Assembly (NCBI GenBank): GCA_017398655.1
Contig: JAFQFI010000044.1
Location: forward strand, 1 to 55,227
Direction: 5' to 3'
Source: Clostridia bacterium
Lineage (GTDB): Bacteria; Bacillota; Clostridia; Christensenellales; UBA1242
DNA: 55,227 nt
In this document: positions 50,813 through 55,227 of the stretch, in pieces
Layout: the number at the start of each line of letters is the position of its first letter
How positions within the stretch are numbered: the first letter of the stretch is position 1
Notes under the pieces: generated by a model
The model's input: the letters and a program-made list of their open reading frames with translations, nothing else
The model's database searches: none
What the model was told of the DNA's origin: nothing
Program-made: the position numbers and the translations under genes

Positions 50813-53632
50813 TTAATTATTATTTAATATTTTATTAAGAAAAATTCCGGTTTTGCTATTTTTGTTTTTTGCAATATCTTCCGGAGTACCTTCTGCTACT
50901 ATTTGTCCACCCCTATCGCCACCATCTGGACCCAAATCTATAATATAATCTGCAACTTTTATAACATCTAAATTATGTTCAATTACAACAACAGAATTTC
51001 CTTTTTCTACCAAACTTTGTAAAATAGATATTAATTTTTTAATATCATAAGAATGCAATCCTGTTGTTGGTTCGTCTAAGATATATAAAGTTTTACCAGT
51101 ACTTCTTTTACATAGTTCTGTTGCAAGCTTAACCCTTTGAGCTTCACCCCCACTTAAGGTAGTTGCACTTTGCCCAAGTTTAATATAGCCCAATCCAACA
51201 TTATATAAAGATTGAATTTTATTTTTTATTGATGGTATAGAATCAAAAAAGTTTAAAGCTTCTTCTACTGTCATATCTAAAACATCACTAATGCTTTTGC
51301 CTTTATATTTTACCTGAAGGGTTTCTTTATTATATCTTTTTCCTTTACACTCTGAACAAGTTACATAAACATCTGGCAAAAAAAACATTTCTACTTTTTT
51401 CTCTCCGTCACCTTCGCAAGCTTCGCATCTACCACCCTTTACATTAAAACTAAATCTGCCACTATTATACCCCCTTTCTTTTGCTTCTTTAGTAGAGGCA
51501 AATAAATCTCTAATTAAAGTAAACAAACCAATGTAGGTAGCAGGGTTACTTCGTGGAGTTCTTCCTATTGGTGATTGATCTATATTTATTACCTTATCAA
51601 TGTTTTCAATGCCTTTTATGGCTTTATATTTGCCCTCAGGAAGCAAAGTTTTGTTTATTTGATTAGATAATGCAGGAAATAAAACTTCGTTTACAAGCGA
51701 ACTTTTACCACTTCCTGATAAGCCAGTTACTAATGTTAAAACACCCAAAGGAATATTAACATTTATTTTTTTTAAGTTGTTTTGACTTACAGAAGTTAAT
51801 GATAAAAATGCTTTTGGTTTAATTCTTTTTTGTGGAATATCTATTTTAATTTCGCCCGATAAAAATTTTCCTGTTAAAGAATTTTTATTTTTTATAATAT
51901 CTTCCAGTGAACCTTGTGCAACAACTTCACCACCCTGAACACCAGCATAAGGACCAATGTCAACAATATAATCTGAAGTTTTTATTGTTTCTTCATCATG
52001 CTCTACAATAAGTAATGTGTTTCCTAAATCTCTAAGTTTTTTTAATGAAGCTAATAATTTGTCATTATCGTACTGATGCAAACCAATACTTGGTTCGTCT
52101 AATATATATAAAACACCAACCAAACCACTACCAATTTGTGTAGCAAGACGAATTCGTTGTGCTTCGCCACCACTTAAAGTTCTTGCTGTTCTACCTAAAG
52201 TTAAATAATCCAAACCAACATCACACAAAAAATTTAATCGGGCATTTATTTCTTTTAAAATTGGTTCTGCAATTGCTTTTTCACTTTCTTTTATTTTATA
52301 TTCTGCAAAAAAGTTTTTTAAATCTGCAATGCTCATTTGTGTTAAATCATTAATATTTTTTTTATTAATGTAAACAGATAAAGCAACTTCACTCAATCTT
52401 TTACCATGACAAGTTTTACAATCTGATTCTCTCATCAACTTGCCAATTTCTTGTTTTGAATATTCGCTTTTTGTTTCTACAAATCTTCTTCTTAGGTTTG
52501 GTATCAACCCCTCCCAACTTCCAATGTAAGTACCAGAAAATTTAGAGTTTGAATAATTTAATTCAAGTTCTTCTCCATTGTTACCATATAATAAAATATT
52601 TAAAATTTCTTTTGGTAAATCTTTTAATGGGATATCTAAACTAAAGTTATATTTTTTTGCAAGTGCATTCATATACATTTCGCCAATAGAAGCAATGTCC
52701 ATATTCCAACCCGAAATACGCAAAGCTCCTTGTCTTAATGTTTTTTCTGGGTGGCGTAACAATAAATTTTCATCAATATCTGTTGTAAAACCAAGACCAG
52801 AACATTCTGGACAAGCACCAAACGGACTATTAAAACTAAACAATCTTGGAGAAATTTCTTCAAAAGAAAAACCACATTCCGAGCATGCATATGAGTTATT
52901 AAATAAAATGTCTTCTCCATTAATATTAGCTTTCACTAATCCTTTTGATAATTTTAATGCAGTTTCTATGCTTTGAGTTAACCTACTTATGTTTTCTTGT
53001 TTAACTTTTAATCTATCAATAACAACACTTATATCGTGTTTAAAGTTCTTATCAAGTTTAATTTCTTCTGTTAAATCTTTAATTTCGCCATCTACTTCAA
53101 CCCTTGCATAACCATCTTTTTGCAAATCTTCAAAAAGTTTTTGAAAAGAACCTTTTTGACCTCTTATTATTGGAGCAATAACTATAACTTTAGATTCTAA
53201 CGGAAAGTTCATAATATTATCAACAATATTTTCTATTGTCATTGTTTTTATTGGTTTATTACATTTTGGACAGTAAGGGGTGCCCAATCTTGCAAACAAC
53301 AACCTTAAATAATCATAAATTTCAGTAACAGTACCAACTGTAGACCTTGGATTATGAGATGTTGTTTTTTGATCAATAGAAATTGCAGGTGAAAGACCTT
53401 CAATCCTTTCTACATCTGGCTTTCCCATTTGCCCTAAAAATTGACGAGCATATGAAGAAAGTGACTCTATAAACTTTCTTTGACACTCTGCATAAATTGT
53501 ATCAAAAACAAGAGTAGATTTTCCACTACCACTTACACCACTAAAAACAATAAATTTATTCCTTGGTAAAACCAAATCTATGTTTTTAAGATTATTTTCT
53601 TTTGCACCTTTTATAATAATATTTTCTTCCAT
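50813..53632 (-). CDS. uvrA: Excinuclease ABC subunit A
   Basis: This is the damage-recognition ATPase of nucleotide excision repair. The 939 residues have two ABC units: the first Walker A FSGVSGSGKSTLVFD and signature LSGGEAQRIRLATQIG, the second VTGLSGSGKSSLVNE and LSGGEAQRVKLATELC. Zinc-binding cysteines are present (YCPKCNKPI region, CSECGFSFEE, CPECSGLG, and CEACEGDG with CSECKGKRY in the second half). The length is normal for the family. It starts 40 bases after the frameshifted uvrB on the same strand. Confidence 0.97.
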   Translation of the reverse strand: MEENIIIKGAKENNLKNIDLVLPRNKFIVFSGVSGSGKSTLVFDTIYAECQRKFIESLSSYARQFLGQMGKPDVERIEGLSPAISIDQKTTSHNPRSTVGTVTEIYDYLRLLFARLGTPYCPKCNKPIKTMTIENIVDNIMNFPLESKVIVIAPIIRGQKGSFQKLFEDLQKDGYARVEVDGEIKDLTEEIKLDKNFKHDISVVIDRLKVKQENISRLTQSIETALKLSKGLVKANINGEDILFNNSYACSECGFSFEEISPRLFSFNSPFGACPECSGLGFTTDIDENLLLRHPEKTLRQGALRISGWNMDIASIGEMYMNALAKKYNFSLDIPLKDLPKEILNILLYGNNGEELELNYSNSKFSGTYIGSWEGLIPNLRRRFVETKSEYSKQEIGKLMRESDCKTCHGKRLSEVALSVYINKKNINDLTQMSIADLKNFFAEYKIKESEKAIAEPILKEINARLNFLCDVGLDYLTLGRTARTLSGGEAQRIRLATQIGSGLVGVLYILDEPSIGLHQYDNDKLLASLKKLRDLGNTLLIVEHDEETIKTSDYIVDIGPYAGVQGGEVVAQGSLEDIIKNKNSLTGKFLSGEIKIDIPQKRIKPKAFLSLTSVSQNNLKKINVNIPLGVLTLVTGLSGSGKSSLVNEVLFPALSNQINKTLLPEGKYKAIKGIENIDKVINIDQSPIGRTPRSNPATYIGLFTLIRDLFASTKEAKERGYNSGRFSFNVKGGRCEACEGDGEKKVEMFFLPDVYVTCSECKGKRYNKETLQVKYKGKSISDVLDMTVEEALNFFDSIPSIKNKIQSLYNVGLGYIKLGQSATTLSGGEAQRVKLATELCKRSTGKTLYILDEPTTGLHSYDIKKLISILQSLVEKGNSVVVIEHNLDVIKVADYIIDLGPDGGDRGGQIVAEGTPEDIAKNKNSKTGIFLNKILNNN

Positions 53633-53671
53633 AAACTGCCTTTTTAATTTAAATATTTTTCTTAATAAAAT

Positions 53672-54679
53672 TTAATTGTTTAACATTTCTTTTAATTCTG
53701 CAATTCTATCTCTTAGTTTAATTGCACTTTCAAAATCCAAACTTCTAACACAGTTATTCATCATATCTTTAAGGTTATCAATTTCTGATAAAATATCTTT
53801 TCTTGAAACTTCAGCATTTTTCTTTTTAGAAGAATCTGTATTTCCTATTTTTTTAGAAATTTCAAAATTTGAAGATATTCCTTTTATAATTGTTTTAGGA
53901 ATAATACCATGCTCTTTATTAAATTTATCCTGAATTTCTCTACGCTGATTGGTAATTGTAATAGCATTTTGCATAGATTGAGTTATAGTGTCTGCATACA
54001 TAATAACTTTTGCATCACTATTTCTTGCTGCCCTACCAATTGTTTGAATAAGTGAGGTTTCACTTCTTAAAAAGCCCTCTTTGTCTGCATCTAAAATTGC
54101 AACCAACATAACTTCAGGAATATCAAGCCCTTCTCTTAACAAATTAATACCAACAAGAACATCAAAAGAACCTTTTCTTAAGCCATTTATTATATCCATA
54201 CGCTCTAAAGCATCAATGTCTGAATGCATATACCTAACTTTTATTTTATAATCGGTCAAATAACCAGTTAAGCTTTCAGCCATTTTCTTTGTAAGGGTTG
54301 TTATTAAAACTCTGCCTTTCTTTTCAATAACCTTATTAATTTCTTCAATCAAATCATCAACCTGATATTTAGAAGAACGAACTTCTACTTCAGGGTCTAA
54401 TAAACCTGTTGGTCTTATAACTTGAAGTGCAATATTTTCTGCTCTTTCAAGTTCATAACTTGATGGTGTTGCAGAAACATAAACAACTTGATTTATTCTT
54501 TCATTAAATTCTTCAAAATTTAGAGGTCTATTATCAAATGCCGATTGTAATCTAAAGCCATAATCAACCAACGCTGTTTTTCGCGCTCTATCACCATTAA
54601 ACATCCCACGTACTTGTGGTAACGTGATGTGGCTTTCATCTACAAACAATAAAAATCCATCTGGAAAATAATCTAGCAA
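53672..54679 (-). pseudogene. uvrB: Excinuclease subunit B, downstream fragment (C-terminal 335 codons)
   Basis: This fragment carries the C-terminal half of Uvr[28 protein letters not shown], the helicase motif [29 protein letters not shown], and the C-terminal UVR domain ([14 protein letters not shown]) that contacts UvrC. Its open frame begins with TTG at 54679, but the true protein runs on into the upstream fragment; the frame changes at about 54709-54710. Alone it would lack the ATP-binding and DNA-hairpin domains. See the companion entry for the break. Confidence 0.85.
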
Positions 54680-55227
54680 CGTGTAAGGTGGTTCACCTGG
54701 ATTACGTCCGTCAAATATCTACTATAATTTTCAATACCCGAACAATATCCCATCTCTTGCATCATTTCAAGGTCATAATTAGTACGCTCTCTAATTCGTT
54801 GTGCCTCAATATACTTTTCATCACTTAAAAAATATTGCTCACGTTCAACCGCATCTTGTCTAATTTGTTGTAAAGCAGATTGTAAACGCTCACTACCTAC
54901 TGCATAGTGCGATGCTGGAAAAATTGCCACATGTTGCAATCTGTTATACGCCTTGCCGTCTATAGGATTAAATTCGCTAATTTTTTCAATTTCATCACCA
55001 AAAAATTCAACCCTAATAGCACGTTCACTGCTACTTGCTGGAAAAATATCCAAAATATCGCCTCTAACCCTAAATGTGCTACGTTGAAAATCAATATCAT
55101 TACGTGTATATTGTATACTAATTAACTTACGTATAATTTCATCTCTATCAACACTATCACCCTCACGAAGAGATAGATGTAAGTCGTAATATTCCTTTGG
55201 CGCACCCAGTCCATAAATACATGACAC
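54673..55227 (-). pseudogene. uvrB: Excinuclease subunit B, upstream fragment with frameshift (cut by window edge)
   Basis: The frame is open to the window edge and carries the UvrB middle: [42 protein letters not shown], then [10 protein letters not shown]. Normal UvrB continues with GRNPGEPPY; the next frame encodes exactly that ([18 protein letters not shown]), so one base is missing between the Thr codon and GGA (between 54709 and 54710). As written the frame ends with a short unrelated tail at 54673. This region has about 38-40% G+C in sampled lines and many CGT arginine codons, unlike the following part. Pseudogene, programmed shift or sequencing error cannot be told apart here. Confidence 0.85.

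Noticed and set aside
53672..54679. A free-standing C-terminal UvrB protein as a separate functional gene
   Set aside because: Its frame begins mid-domain, the preceding residues in the other frame complete the same conserved motif, and there is no ribosome site at its TTG.
1..55227. CRISPR arrays, tRNA or rRNA genes, insertion sequences, prophage
   Set aside because: No regularly spaced direct repeats, cloverleaf-like segments, transposase or phage structural genes were seen on either strand.

Overview
This is an AT-rich window (about a quarter G+C in most lines I sampled) of a Gram-positive-type bacterial chromosome. A Clostridia-like Bacillota genome fits best. The evidence is a PolC-type replicative polymerase, the frr-uppS-cdsA-rseP-polC order, an rplU-prp-rpmA cluster whose L27 has a cleavable leader, and several sporulation-lineage genes (yqfC, yqfD, spoIVFA/spoIVFB-like, a SpoVB-type flippase, DUF421 and DUF4363). 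TGA is a normal stop: two ATGA gene overlaps depend on it, so the code is standard. I see no rRNA, tRNA, CRISPR array, insertion sequence or prophage. No gene-free stretch exceeds about 220 bases.

Layout. 1-5126 (minus): polC (partial), rseP, cdsA, uppS and frr from one clear sigma-A promoter; dxr and proS, usual members of this cluster, are absent. 5285-12000: a small plus-strand membrane peptide, then transketolase, a degenerate shikimate-kinase-fold protein, an 8-oxoguanine glycosylase, Ddl and a membrane-anchored MurF-like ligase. 12016-15873 (minus): rsfS, a fusion of a dead PAP2 membrane domain with TsaE, then tsaB, rimI and an alpha/beta hydrolase, a t6A/ribosome cluster. 15994-21818: an orphan membrane protein, yhbY, obg, nth, a divergent DUF3343/cysteine-desulfurase pair, and an unknown protein. 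22013-28693: ppdK, then recO, a small unknown gene, era, ybeY, yqfD and yqfC. 28826-33187: two convergent membrane zinc-ribbon proteins, rpmA-prp-rplU with promoter and leader, and two unknowns. 33232-41421: a DUF4132-like HEAT protein, spoIVFB/spoIVFA-like genes, minE, minD, an MreB-like actin, a Ppx/GppA phosphatase and a ferredoxin. 41492-50157: two half-size TauE/SafE genes, a 1107-residue surface protein, a GNAT protein, a LysM protein, a SpoVB-like flippase, DUF421 and DUF4363. 50252-55227: a J-domain membrane protein, uvrA and a frameshifted uvrB running off the edge.

The most unusual items are the PAP2-TsaE fusion, a 62-codon lysine-rich frame directly after the rsfS stop, the MurF ligase with five membrane helices in place of the Mur N-terminal domain, three genes whose promoters place transcription start on the start codon (probable leaderless mRNAs), the four-repeat surface protein with a cytoplasmic coiled-coil tail, and the uvrB frameshift inside a patch of different composition. 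No classic defence or mobile system is visible.
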